Below, in pieces: positions 43,107-51,666 of a stretch of DNA of 64,000 nucleotides (position 1 is the stretch's first letter; the number at the start of each line of letters is the position of its first letter). Source of the DNA: Planktophila grossartii (GTDB lineage Bacteria > Actinomycetota > Actinomycetes > Nanopelagicales > Nanopelagicaceae); assembly GCA_965234365.1 (NCBI GenBank), contig OZ248345.1, positions 434,001 through 498,000 on the forward strand, read 5' to 3'. A program made the translations under genes and the position numbers. Under the pieces are notes generated by a model. It was given only the letters and a program-made list of their open reading frames with translations, searched no databases and had not been told where the DNA came from.

Positions 43107-44069
43107 ATGACTACATTTAAATGGGGCTTTGTCGGAGCGGGAATGATTGCCAAGAAGGCGTTGTATCCAGCTATTTCTCGTTCTAATGTGGGCGAGATTT
43201 ATGCGGTGGCATCGCGTGATGCAGATAGGGCAATGACTATCTCGCCTAAGGGTTTGATCTATACAGATTACGACTCATTGTTCGCAGATCCTGAGGTAGA
43301 TGGTGTCTACATCTCTTTGCCAAATGCTTTCCACTTGCCGGTAGCTATTAAGGCGATGAAGGCGGGCAAGCATGTTCTGTGTGAGAAGCCGCTTGGAATG
43401 AATGCAGCTGAGGTTCAAGAGGCGATGGCTGTTGCCGAGGCTGCCGGAGTTCTCTTTGTTGAGGCATCGTGGAATAGATGGCATCCGCGTACTCAGAGAA
43501 TTCAAGAGATTGTTCAGTCAGGTGAATTGGGTGAGATTAAGCGCATTCGTGCAGCTTTTACTTATGACGGATTAGATGGCGGCAATATTCGCCTTGATCC
43601 AACTATTGGTGGGGGAATCTTGTATGACTTGGGGCCATATTCAACTGTGGCGCCTTTGTGGTTGATGGGCTTTCCTGAGGTTTCTGATTTGTCGGTGCAA
43701 TCTGTGGCACATGCAGGTGGAGTCGATGAGACAACGCGCGTGAATTACAAGCTAGGTGATGTGGTCTGCGAGACCGTGGCATCGTGCAATATTCCTGAGA
43801 CAAGTTGGTTAATTGTTGAGGGTGACAAGGGCACAGCTCGTATGTTGGGAGATAACGTCTTTAACTCGCGCCATGCAGATAGCAAGCTCGAAGTAACTGT
43901 GGGCGGCAAGGTTCGGGTTGAAGAGTTTGGTCCAGTTGATCCGTATCAAATCATGGCCGATAACTTTGCGCGTAAGGCGCAAGGCGGAAGTGATTGGGTT
44001 ATGCCTTTGACCGAGTCTCTGCGCTTTGCTCAGTTATTTGATGCAGCTTTTGCTCAGATAAAGAATTAG
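43107..44069 (+). CDS. Gfo/Idh/MocA-family oxidoreductase
   Basis: About 320-residue NAD(P)-dependent sugar or inositol dehydrogenase. N-terminal Rossmann motif WGFVGAGMIAKKAL; GKHVLCEKPLGMNAAE carries the family EKP lysine; the C-terminal domain has GGGILYDLGPYS. The substrate is unknown; the carbohydrate genes that follow suggest a sugar derivative. It lies 14 bases after the secreted-protein run and may be read with it. ATG 43107 preferred over the GTG one codon earlier. Confidence 0.85.
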   Translation: MTTFKWGFVGAGMIAKKALYPAISRSNVGEIYAVASRDADRAMTISPKGLIYTDYDSLFADPEVDGVYISLPNAFHLPVAIKAMKAGKHVLCEKPLGMNAAEVQEAMAVAEAAGVLFVEASWNRWHPRTQRIQEIVQSGELGEIKRIRAAFTYDGLDGGNIRLDPTIGGGILYDLGPYSTVAPLWLMGFPEVSDLSVQSVAHAGGVDETTRVNYKLGDVVCETVASCNIPETSWLIVEGDKGTARMLGDNVFNSRHADSKLEVTVGGKVRVEEFGPVDPYQIMADNFARKAQGGSDWVMPLTESLRFAQLFDAAFAQIKN

Positions 44070-44621
44070 CTACTTCGTCTCAGCAATACGAGCTTTGACC
44101 ATATCGAGGATTAACTTCTCTTCGACCTTCCAGTCATTGGGAATACCTATGGTCTTCTTCTTGAGGTCTAAGTGTTCTAGGCGATCAGCAAATGCTTCGA
44201 GCACATCGGTGCTCCATGGTGCCATCAAAATGTGCTTCTTGGCAGCTGATACCCCGAAGATGTAATCGTTACCGAGCTTGAGCATTGGCTGATTCCAGGC
44301 GATAACAAGTTCGGTCTTTGGGTACTTTGTTTGAATCACTTTAAAGATCTTGCGCATTGTGGTGGCTTGCTTTGGATCGACTGTTTTGTAGAAATCAGCT
44401 GGTGTTTCAAATCGCTTGGCAGATGTTGAGCCGCGTGAATACATAACGAGTGCATTGGCGTGGGCTTGAGAGAAGCCGTAGTTCTCGCGAAGGTGGGCGA
44501 TCTGTTGTGGGTACTTCTCGTCCTTAACGTCCTTCATGACCTTGAACCAGTAGGACATCTTTTCGCCATAGCGCTTTTCAATAGCGGGGAAGTGGGCCTC
44601 GCGTGAAGGATCTTTAGCCAT
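44070..44621 (-). CDS. DUF4287/DUF1801-type protein
   Basis: 183-residue protein with an N-terminal helical part (EKRYGEKMSYWFKVMKDV, LRENYGFSQAHANALVMYSRG), DUF4287-like, and a C-terminal YdhG/DUF1801-like fold (TKYPKTELVIAWNQPMLKLGNDYIFGVSAAKKHILMAPWS). Function unknown; the second fold is seen in iron- or ligand-binding proteins. It follows the LacI gene by 7 bases on the same strand. The first in-frame GTG-type extension to 44663 lies in the LacI gene and is rejected. Confidence 0.75.
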   Translation of the reverse strand: MAKDPSREAHFPAIEKRYGEKMSYWFKVMKDVKDEKYPQQIAHLRENYGFSQAHANALVMYSRGSTSAKRFETPADFYKTVDPKQATTMRKIFKVIQTKYPKTELVIAWNQPMLKLGNDYIFGVSAAKKHILMAPWSTDVLEAFADRLEHLDLKKKTIGIPNDWKVEEKLILDMVKARIAETK

Positions 44622-44628
44622 AGGGCAT

Positions 44629-45639
44629 TTACTTTCTTGTTGGTGAAGATGAAGCGCGCTCAATGATTTCAGTCTGCATCACGATGTGTGCTGGTTTGCG
44701 GTTAGGGTTCTTTAGGCGATCAAGAGCGAGCAGCGCACCTTGTCGTCCTAGCTCAAATGGGCTGTGGTGGACAACCGTGGTTCCAAGAACTTCAGAGAGA
44801 TCAAAATCATCGAAACCGATAAGGGCTAAATCTACTTGTAATTTTTTTAGAGCCGAAATGACGCCGATAGTAATTTGGTTATTGAGCGCGAGGACAGCCG
44901 TTGGAGCTTGGTCTTTTGGCAACTTCAGCAACTCTGTGAGAGATTTTAGAATCGCATCTGGTGTGATGGCACCCTTGATGACAAGGTGATCATCAAGAGG
45001 AATCTTTGCAGTGATGTGCGCACTTCGAACACCTTCGAGACGCTCGCGCGCTGTCCAGACATTCTCGGCATCTGCAAGAACTGCAATTCGTTTATGTCCA
45101 AGTGCAAAGAGGTTTCTCATAGCCTCACCAGCCGCTTTGCGGTTATCGAGAGTGACAGAGTCGGCTAAGACATTTACTGGTGGTCGATCGAGGAAGACGA
45201 TAGGAGTACCGCGTCCTCGTTCTGGTTCGAGGTAGAAATGATCTTGAGAGGCAGGAAGGATGATGATGCCTTCTACGGCGCGCTCGATGAAGTTCTCGAT
45301 TAGATGCTTTTCAGTATTTTCATCCTCATTGGTTGAGGCGATAAAGATGTCGAAGCCTTCAGGTCGTAAAACGCTTTCGACGCCTGCTGCGACTTCGGAG
45401 TAGAAAGGGTTGTGAAGCGCACCGATAAGAAGAGCCATAGCGTGTGTTGCATGGCCTCCACGGAGCTGCTGGGCCATGCGATTGGGGCGATAGTCGAGGT
45501 TCTTAGCAGCAGCCTTAATGGTGGCAAGTGTTTGTGCATTAACTCCAGGTTCACCGGCAAGTGCGCGAGATGCGGTTTTAATGCTTACGCCAGCCAAGGC
45601 AGCAACATCTTTAAGCGTGATGCGACGTGCAGTAGCCAC
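44629..45639 (-). CDS. LacI-family transcriptional regulator
   Basis: 336-residue repressor: N-terminal helix-turn-helix ITLKDVAALAGVSIKTASRALAGEPGVN with hinge RPNRMAQQLRGG, then a periplasmic-binding-fold sugar domain (VEGIIILP, FLDRPP, GHKRIAVLADAEN, IGFDDFDLSEVL). GTG 45639 is preferred since GGAGGT lies seven bases upstream. It sits behind the ABC sugar transporter genes on the same strand and probably controls both that operon and the divergent glycosidase operon, with a sugar as inducer. Confidence 0.85.
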   Translation of the reverse strand: MATARRITLKDVAALAGVSIKTASRALAGEPGVNAQTLATIKAAAKNLDYRPNRMAQQLRGGHATHAMALLIGALHNPFYSEVAAGVESVLRPEGFDIFIASTNEDENTEKHLIENFIERAVEGIIILPASQDHFYLEPERGRGTPIVFLDRPPVNVLADSVTLDNRKAAGEAMRNLFALGHKRIAVLADAENVWTARERLEGVRSAHITAKIPLDDHLVIKGAITPDAILKSLTELLKLPKDQAPTAVLALNNQITIGVISALKKLQVDLALIGFDDFDLSEVLGTTVVHHSPFELGRQGALLALDRLKNPNRKPAHIVMQTEIIERASSSPTRK

Positions 45640-45659
45640 GGGTGATACCTCCACCGCAA

Positions 45660-46502
45660 CTATACCTTGATGGACCCCGCCAATAAGGCACCCTCAATCT
45701 TGCGATGGAAGAAGATGTAGACGACGTAGACAGGAATCAAACTGATCAAGGTACCAGCGAGGAGAACGCCATATTGCGTGCTATTTGTAATAAGAATTGG
45801 AAGGGCGACCTGGACTGTTCTTGTTGAAGTCTGGTAACCCAGTAGAACGAGCGAGAAGAGATACTCGTTCCAATAGGTGAGGAAGTTAAGAATTACAATG
45901 AGAACTATTCCGGCCCTGGTTAGAGGGAGATAGATAAAGCGAAGTGTTTGCCAACGAGTTGCACCATCAAGCATTGCGCTCTCTTCGAGCTCTGATGGAA
46001 TAGTGCGCATAAATTGCGAAAGGAGGATTACCGAGATGGGAAGAGTTGTTGCTGAGAGGAAGAGCGAGAAGAAGGGGAGGGTGTGATACATGTGCAACTT
46101 GATTGATAGCAAGAGAGTCGGAACCATCGCAGCAAATGCCGGAATCAAGAAGCCAAGTGCAAAGATGCGTTCAACGATCGCTCCAACCTTGCCCTTGCTG
46201 CGGGCAATTCCGTAAGCCGCAGGAAGGGCAAGGGCGAGGGTCACAAGCTCTGACATCGTTGTGACTATTAGCGAATTAATTAAGCCGCGTCCGAGCTTGA
46301 CTGTGTTCCATGCACTCACAAAGTTATCGAAGGAGAAGGAAGTTGGAAGTGCGAGTGGCTTATCAAAAATCGCGATGTTATCTTTAAATGCTGAGACGAT
46401 AACGAAGTAGATAGGGATGCCAAGAAGAGCTGCATATGTCCAGACCAAAATATGGGCAGGGAGCAGCGCAATTCCTTCATCGGTGCTCTTGCGTTTGAAC
46501 AT
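45660..46502 (-). CDS. ABC sugar transporter permease (MalG type)
   Basis: 280-residue inner-membrane permease with six predicted spans and the ATPase-contact EAA loop ELEESAMLDGATRWQTLRFIYLPL. It follows the MalF-type permease by two bases. It should form the channel of a CUT1 sugar importer. No ATPase gene is in the cluster, so a shared MsiK-type ATPase encoded elsewhere probably drives it, as is common in actinobacteria. Confidence 0.9.
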   Translation of the reverse strand: MFKRKSTDEGIALLPAHILVWTYAALLGIPIYFVIVSAFKDNIAIFDKPLALPTSFSFDNFVSAWNTVKLGRGLINSLIVTTMSELVTLALALPAAYGIARSKGKVGAIVERIFALGFLIPAFAAMVPTLLLSIKLHMYHTLPFFSLFLSATTLPISVILLSQFMRTIPSELEESAMLDGATRWQTLRFIYLPLTRAGIVLIVILNFLTYWNEYLFSLVLLGYQTSTRTVQVALPILITNSTQYGVLLAGTLISLIPVYVVYIFFHRKIEGALLAGSIKV

Positions 46503-46504
46503 CT

Positions 46505-47374
46505 CTACTCCTTTCCCTTAATAAGGCGTTTAATGAGGATCATGCCAATAAGTCCGAAGACGAAGAGAACTACGCCTGCAGCTTGCGAGTAACCCAATTG
46601 GTTTTCAGAGAATGCCTTCCCATAAACCAGGACTCCAAGAGTTGTTGTTGCATAACCCGGACCACCGCCTGTGAGAAGAATGATCAGGCCAGCGCCACCG
46701 AAAATTGTCCAAAGGAATTGCAGCATTGTGACGGTGCCGATGTAATCCAAAATGATTGGCCACGAAATGCGCCACATGCGGTTCCAGTTGGAGGCGCCAT
46801 CAAGGCGAGCGGCTTCAAAGATTTCGCGAGGAATGCTCTCAAGGCGGGCTGTAATCAATACAGCGGTGTATCCGATTCCTTGCCACAGATTGACGAACCA
46901 AATGGATGTAAGAGCGGTACGCGTATTACCAAGCCACGCAGTGTTCTCATTACTTAAACCGAGATTATTGAGAGCGCCATTGAGAAGGCCAGGTGGAGTG
47001 AGAACTGCGAAGAAGACCATCGCAGTTGCACTCATGGAAATCAGGCCAGGAGTAAACATCAAGATACGAAGTACGCGATGGCCACGTGGCTTAAGCGATA
47101 GGTAATAACCGACCATGAATGCAAGTGGAATCATGACGGGAAGAAGTGTTGCTACAAGCAAGATTGTATTTTTAAGTGAAGTCCAGAAGGCATCGCTTTC
47201 AAACATGTTGCGATAGTTATCAAGACCCAAGAATGATGGGGGAGCGATGATATATGTCCACTTGAGTGTGCTGATGTAGAACATCGCAGCCAGTGGACCG
47301 ATCATGAAAGACGCGTAAAGAATGATGGCAGGAATAGCGAAGACTATTGATTTCTCGCTCTTTATCTTTGCCAT
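46505..47374 (-). CDS. ABC sugar transporter permease (MalF type)
   Basis: 289-residue permease with six predicted spans and EAA loop IPREIFEAARLDGASNWNRMWRISWP. Pairs with the MalG-type permease to carry sugar delivered by the binding protein encoded upstream. CUT1 type, thus likely oligosaccharides or glycosides. Confidence 0.9.
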   Translation of the reverse strand: MAKIKSEKSIVFAIPAIILYASFMIGPLAAMFYISTLKWTYIIAPPSFLGLDNYRNMFESDAFWTSLKNTILLVATLLPVMIPLAFMVGYYLSLKPRGHRVLRILMFTPGLISMSATAMVFFAVLTPPGLLNGALNNLGLSNENTAWLGNTRTALTSIWFVNLWQGIGYTAVLITARLESIPREIFEAARLDGASNWNRMWRISWPIILDYIGTVTMLQFLWTIFGGAGLIILLTGGGPGYATTTLGVLVYGKAFSENQLGYSQAAGVVLFVFGLIGMILIKRLIKGKE

Positions 47375-47408
47375 GGTTTCTCGATTCGCTTAGGTAAAAC
47401 TATGGATA

Positions 47409-47437
47409 AGAGGGGGTGCTACGGGAGCACCCCCTCT
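47409..47437 (-). terminator. intercistronic hairpin behind the binding-protein gene
   Basis: Perfect 12-bp stem AGAGGGGGTGCT (47409-47420) with AGCACCCCCTCT (47426-47437), no T-run on the minus strand. Typical of hairpins that stabilise or partly end the binding-protein mRNA, giving it excess over the permeases. Confidence 0.6.
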
Positions 47438-47472
47438 ATACCTTTTACAGGGTTGAACTAGTTAGGAGGTGA

Positions 47473-48765
47473 CTAGCCCTTGTACGCAGCATCCGCTGCC
47501 TTACAGATTGCCGCTGACTTAACGCCAGGACCATATGCAAGTGCGCTTGCCTTTGTAAGTGGTGTGCCCTTAGCTCCAACATATGCATCTGGGAACAATG
47601 CGTATGAGACCTTTGAAGGAAGTGCTGTTACTGACTGAGCAAGCAATGGGCTTGCTGTAGCTAGTGAAGCAGCAGTCAAAGGAGTCTTTGTTGCTGGAAC
47701 AATTGCAACATCGCTAACGAACTTTGCTACAACTTCAGCGCTGTAGAGAGTCTGTACGAATTGCTTTACGAGGCTGAGCTTCTTCAATCCGTTAGGACCA
47801 ACGAAGAGACCGACAGCTGAGTAAGCCTGGAATGCTGTTGGCTTCTTGTAGAAAGCGCCAGATGGAACAGGCATTCCGCCCATTTCAGTGACCTTTGCAA
47901 TTGCTGCTGGTGTTCCTGGCATTGCCCATGAACCAGCAGGCATGATTGCTGCCTTGCCTGTGTAGTAAGCAGTATTCATCTGATCTGCGGTGTAACCCTC
48001 GATACCGTTAACGAATACGCCCGCATCACGAAGCTTTACGAAGAGATCAATACCCTTCATTGCATTCTTGCTTGAGCAATATCCACCGTTTGCAAATACC
48101 TTCTTTGCTTCTGCTGGTGGCATGTATGTCTCAACGATTTGTGACCAGAGCTTATTTCCAGACCAGTCAGAACCACCAACAACGATTGGTGCAATTCCCT
48201 TTGCCTTAAGAGCCTTAGCTGCTGTGATCAACTGATCTGTTGTCTGTGGAACTGATTTGATTCCTGCCTTAGCAAGTAGATCCTTGTTGTACCAAAGTGG
48301 CCATGTGAAGCCAGCGAATGGGAATCCCTGGATTGCTCCAGATCCTGTCTTTGCTGACCAGTCAGCAAGAGCATCAGCCTGGATAACTTTGTCGAGTCCC
48401 CATTGCTTGATGTAACCATCGACAGGAACTGATGCGCCGTTTTCAAGCCATGCAGATGTTCCGTCAAAGAGGTTAACGATCATGAGATCTGCGCCCTTAC
48501 CGGCAAGAAGATCTGAGTTGTACTGAGTTGCAAGATCTTGTCCTGCTTCAGTGAAGTTGACCTTTGCGCCAGTTGCAGCTTCGAACTTGCTGATAAGCAA
48601 CTTCATTGCTGCAGCTTCTGGACCACCAGAGGTCTTATAAAGACTGATGATATTGATTGAGTTATCTGCAGCTTGCGATGCAGGAATTGCCAACCCAGTC
48701 ATCACCGCAGCAGAAGCAAAGACTCCTGCTATGGCCCCGACGAGGCTTCTATTGCTGAGTTTCAT
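47473..48765 (-). CDS. ABC sugar transporter substrate-binding protein
   Basis: 430-residue exported binding protein of the type 1 extracellular solute-binding family. Signal peptide MKLSNRSLVGAIAGVFASAA continuing to ASQAAD, without a lipobox Cys. Domain features include INIISLYKTSGGPEAAAMKLL, GFPFAGFTWPLWYNKDLLAKAG and GKAAIMPAGSWAMPG. Start ATG behind GAAGGAGAACC. First gene of the importer operon; its sugar is not readable, but the divergent GH28/GH2 operon suggests mannose- or uronate-containing oligosaccharides. Confidence 0.9.
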   Translation of the reverse strand: MKLSNRSLVGAIAGVFASAAVMTGLAIPASQAADNSINIISLYKTSGGPEAAAMKLLISKFEAATGAKVNFTEAGQDLATQYNSDLLAGKGADLMIVNLFDGTSAWLENGASVPVDGYIKQWGLDKVIQADALADWSAKTGSGAIQGFPFAGFTWPLWYNKDLLAKAGIKSVPQTTDQLITAAKALKAKGIAPIVVGGSDWSGNKLWSQIVETYMPPAEAKKVFANGGYCSSKNAMKGIDLFVKLRDAGVFVNGIEGYTADQMNTAYYTGKAAIMPAGSWAMPGTPAAIAKVTEMGGMPVPSGAFYKKPTAFQAYSAVGLFVGPNGLKKLSLVKQFVQTLYSAEVVAKFVSDVAIVPATKTPLTAASLATASPLLAQSVTALPSKVSYALFPDAYVGAKGTPLTKASALAYGPGVKSAAICKAADAAYKG

Positions 48766-48844
48766 GGTTCTCCTTCGAGGGTTTAGATCTCACTAGATGA
48801 GGCTCTGGTGGGACCTTGAGTGAATTTCATTCACATTGCGGTGA

Positions 48845-48873
48845 AAATTAGGGGATATGGTAAAGGTTGTCAA
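48845..48873 (-). promoter_or_regulatory. promoter of the sugar ABC operon
   Basis: On the minus strand: TTGACA (complement of 48868-48873), 17 bases, TAATTT (complement of 48845-48850). It lies about 80 bases before the binding-protein start. Confidence 0.6.
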
Positions 48874-48962
48874 TGAACCACCCGAAAATTTATTTAAAAG
48901 TTACCCAGATATGAGCGTGGTTTTGCCAGTTGAGCATGGGTAGGCGACTTTTAGGTAAATTA

Positions 48963-48991
48963 TTGACAAGGATTACCATTTTTGGCATTGT
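48963..48991 (+). promoter_or_regulatory. probable promoter of the glycosidase operon
   Basis: TTGACA (48963-48968), 17 bases, CATTGT (weak -10). It mirrors the ABC promoter: GGTAAAGGTTGTCAAT (48859-48874) against ATTGACAAGGATTACC (48962-48977), a near-inverted pair that may be sites for the LacI-type repressor. Confidence 0.45.
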
Positions 48992-49039
48992 CTGCACCTG
49001 GCCAGATGAACCTCACTATGGCGGCCTTAAGGTGGAGTT

Positions 49040-50407
49040 GTGGATATTTCGATCGATCAATGCGGGGCGATAGCCGATGGGTTGACCCTCAATTCCTCAG
49101 TGATTCAAGGGGCTATCGATGAAATTTCAGCAGCGGGTGGTGGTCGCCTCACCATCCCTAAAGGCGTCTTCCTGTCGGGCAGCCTTCAAATCAAAGCAGG
49201 GGTAGAGCTACATCTTGCTGAAGGCGCTGTTCTGCTGGCAAGTAGCAGATATGAGGATTACTCAGAAGCTCACTCGATTCCAGCGATCACAGAAGGGGCG
49301 GTCGATGAATACGTTCTCCCACAACGAGCTTTCATTTCGGGTTTCAAAGCCCATCAAGCCGCCATTACCGGAACCGGAACCATTGATGGAAATGCCAATA
49401 ACTTCATAGAAGAACGCGGTCGATATATCCATTCAATGCGCGGTCCTGTCGGAGGAAAGAGCCAATACCTCGAACGACCTTTCACCGTATTCATTATCGA
49501 GTCAGATAACTTGGCGCTCGCCGATTTCACTTTGAAGGATCCAGCATTCTGGGCGATTCGAATTACTGGGTGCGACCACTCAGCAATTGAGCGAGTAAAA
49601 ATCCTTACAGATCTGATGGTTCCCAATGCCGATGGCATTGATATCGATCGTTGCAGCCATGTACTGATTAAGGATTGCACTCTGATTACAGCAGATGATT
49701 GCATCTCACTTAAATCATGTGCGGGCACTGCGCAATATGGTGATGTCTCTTTTGTGACGATAGAAAACTGTTATATGAAGACCACTTCAGGTGCCATTAC
49801 ATTGGGCACAGAATCAGTAGGGGACATTAGAGATATCCTGGTTGAAAATTGCACCGTAGAAGATTCTCACCGTGGTTTCGCTGTGCGCGCACGTGAAGGT
49901 GGAACAATCTCTAATTGCGTATTTAGAAATTCAACCGTGAAGACCAGAGCATTTTCACCGATGTGGTGGGGCCACGGTGAAGCACTTCATGTCACCGCTT
50001 TTTCATGGAATGACCCCGGCCATGTTGGAGATGGAAATCCCGAGAGAGCTCTTGAAGGCTATGTCCGAAACATTCGATTTGAAAATCTCGAGGTAGATAC
50101 CGAAGCAGGGATCCTCAATTGGGCAGCTCGTCCAGAACTCATTGAAGGTGTTCAATACATCGACATCAGAGCTCGAGTCGGCTCTCGATCTAAGTGGGAT
50201 CACCGCATCGACTTGCGACCAAATGACATTCAAAACTTTGTCGAGCGCCCTCATTGCGCGATAGAGGTTGTTAATTCAACCAATGTGACCTTTGAAGGTT
50301 GTGAAGTTACTTGGGATAAAGGTTCACGCGAGAAATACGGGCAACTTATCCATACCGAGAGCGCTCCTGGATTAGAGTTCGCAGGGATAAAGGAGTCCAT
50401 CGCGTAA
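49040..50407 (+). CDS. glycoside hydrolase family 28 (polygalacturonase-like)
   Basis: 455-residue right-handed beta-helix protein, GH28 type: N-terminal GAIADGLTLNSSVIQGAID, then PNADGIDIDRC, ITADDCISLKS (paired acids) and RVKIL-type repeats of VENC/IENCYM. The usual third motif GHG reads LGTES, seen in some exo-type or rhamnogalacturonan enzymes, so the exact bond cut is uncertain. No signal peptide: it acts on imported oligosaccharides in the cytosol. Starts at GTG behind GGTGGAG; its TAA overlaps the next ATG by one base. Confidence 0.8.
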   Translation: MDISIDQCGAIADGLTLNSSVIQGAIDEISAAGGGRLTIPKGVFLSGSLQIKAGVELHLAEGAVLLASSRYEDYSEAHSIPAITEGAVDEYVLPQRAFISGFKAHQAAITGTGTIDGNANNFIEERGRYIHSMRGPVGGKSQYLERPFTVFIIESDNLALADFTLKDPAFWAIRITGCDHSAIERVKILTDLMVPNADGIDIDRCSHVLIKDCTLITADDCISLKSCAGTAQYGDVSFVTIENCYMKTTSGAITLGTESVGDIRDILVENCTVEDSHRGFAVRAREGGTISNCVFRNSTVKTRAFSPMWWGHGEALHVTAFSWNDPGHVGDGNPERALEGYVRNIRFENLEVDTEAGILNWAARPELIEGVQYIDIRARVGSRSKWDHRIDLRPNDIQNFVERPHCAIEVVNSTNVTFEGCEVTWDKGSREKYGQLIHTESAPGLEFAGIKESIA

Positions 50408-51321
50408 TGAACGAGCTAGCACTAGCTATTGATATCGGAGCCACCAAGGTTGCAGTCGGCCTTGTCACGCGCGATGGGGCCGTCCTTTCACGGACAGATA
50501 TCTCTTCCCAGGCCGATTCCATGGAAGAACTCAACCTCAGGCTCTCAACAGCAATCAGCCAACAGTTGGCCCAAGCTCCATCATCAGTTGTCGGAGTTGG
50601 AATTGGATCTGCTGGTCCGATCAATCACCTCAAAGGCACAATCAACCCCGTCAATATTTCAAAGTGGGTTGATTTCTCTCTCGTAGATTTTGTTAAATCT
50701 GTTTCAGGAATTGAAGAAGTGCATCTCATCGGTGATGCAAGCGCACTTGCCTATGCAGAATTTTGCGTAGGTGCAGGCCAGGGTGCAACAAATCTCTTAG
50801 GTGTTGTTGTATCAACCGGCATCGGTGGGGGAACAGTTCTCGATGGCAAGTTTTTCCCAGGCGCAATGGGTAACGCAGGATTCATCGGACACACCGTTGT
50901 TGTCATGGATGGCGATCAATGTGCATGCGGCGCACGCGGATGCGTTGAAGCTTATTCAAGCGGAACAAATATGGCGCGTAGCGCCCAGATGGAACGTTTT
51001 GAAGATGTTGCAGAGGCGGCACGCAATGGCGATGTAAAAGCTATCGCGGTCATTGATAAAGGTGCCCGTGTGCTTGCGACTGCTCTTGTGAATGCAGTTG
51101 CAACAATGGATCTCGATACAATTGTCGTCGGCGGTGGGGTCATCAACGCCGCCGATGTTTACTGGCAACCGCTTCAGACTCACTTCGAGAAGCAGGTTGA
51201 ATGTCTTAAATTCCCATCACGAATCACTTTAAAGCGCGCGACCCTCGGAAAAGATTCAGGGCTGATTGGCGCTGGTCTCGTCGGATTTATCTCTGCAAAT
51301 CAACGTGAAGGAGCGATGTAA
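50407..51321 (+). CDS. ROK-family sugar kinase
   Basis: 304-residue kinase: ATP motif LAIDIGATKVAVGLV, GIGGGTVLDGKFFPGAMGNAGFIGH with the catalytic/recognition segment, and the zinc motif CACGARGCVE of ROK proteins. It probably phosphorylates mannose or another hexose released by the neighbouring glycosidases. Coupled to GH28 by TAATG and followed with no gap by the cupin gene. No helix-turn-helix, so it is a kinase and not a ROK regulator. Confidence 0.9.
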   Translation: MNELALAIDIGATKVAVGLVTRDGAVLSRTDISSQADSMEELNLRLSTAISQQLAQAPSSVVGVGIGSAGPINHLKGTINPVNISKWVDFSLVDFVKSVSGIEEVHLIGDASALAYAEFCVGAGQGATNLLGVVVSTGIGGGTVLDGKFFPGAMGNAGFIGHTVVVMDGDQCACGARGCVEAYSSGTNMARSAQMERFEDVAEAARNGDVKAIAVIDKGARVLATALVNAVATMDLDTIVVGGGVINAADVYWQPLQTHFEKQVECLKFPSRITLKRATLGKDSGLIGAGLVGFISANQREGAM

Positions 51322-51666
51322 GTGTTGGAATTCTCAGAGCGTCCATGGGGCACATATCAAGTCCTTCATACAAACGACTTCTCGCAAGTAAAAGAAATTA
51401 CCGTTAAAGCAGGAGCTCGTCTTTCCTACCAAACACACGAGAAGCGCGCAGAGCATTGGTTCATCACTCAGGGACCGGCTTTGGTCACTATCGATGGAGA
51501 GACAAAAACTCTACAAGCAGGTGAGTCAGTTGATATCGGTGTCGGTGTGGCACACCGCATGGCGGCTCCCGAAACAAATGGCGTAACTTTTATTGAAGTA
51601 CAAACCGGCACTTACTTTGGCGAGGATGACATCGTTCGCTTAGAAGATGATTTCGGCCGAGGGTAA
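51322..51666 (+). CDS. cupin, mannose-6-phosphate isomerase type II-like
   Basis: 114-residue single-cupin protein resembling the C-terminal domain of type II phosphomannose isomerases: RPWGTYQVLH, VKAGARLSYQTHEKRAEHWFITQG (metal His/Glu), GVGVAHRMAAPE. It would convert mannose-6-phosphate to fructose-6-phosphate, fitting after a sugar kinase. GTG start directly after the ROK stop; its TAA shares a base with the beta-mannosidase ATG. Confidence 0.75.
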   Translation: MLEFSERPWGTYQVLHTNDFSQVKEITVKAGARLSYQTHEKRAEHWFITQGPALVTIDGETKTLQAGESVDIGVGVAHRMAAPETNGVTFIEVQTGTYFGEDDIVRLEDDFGRG

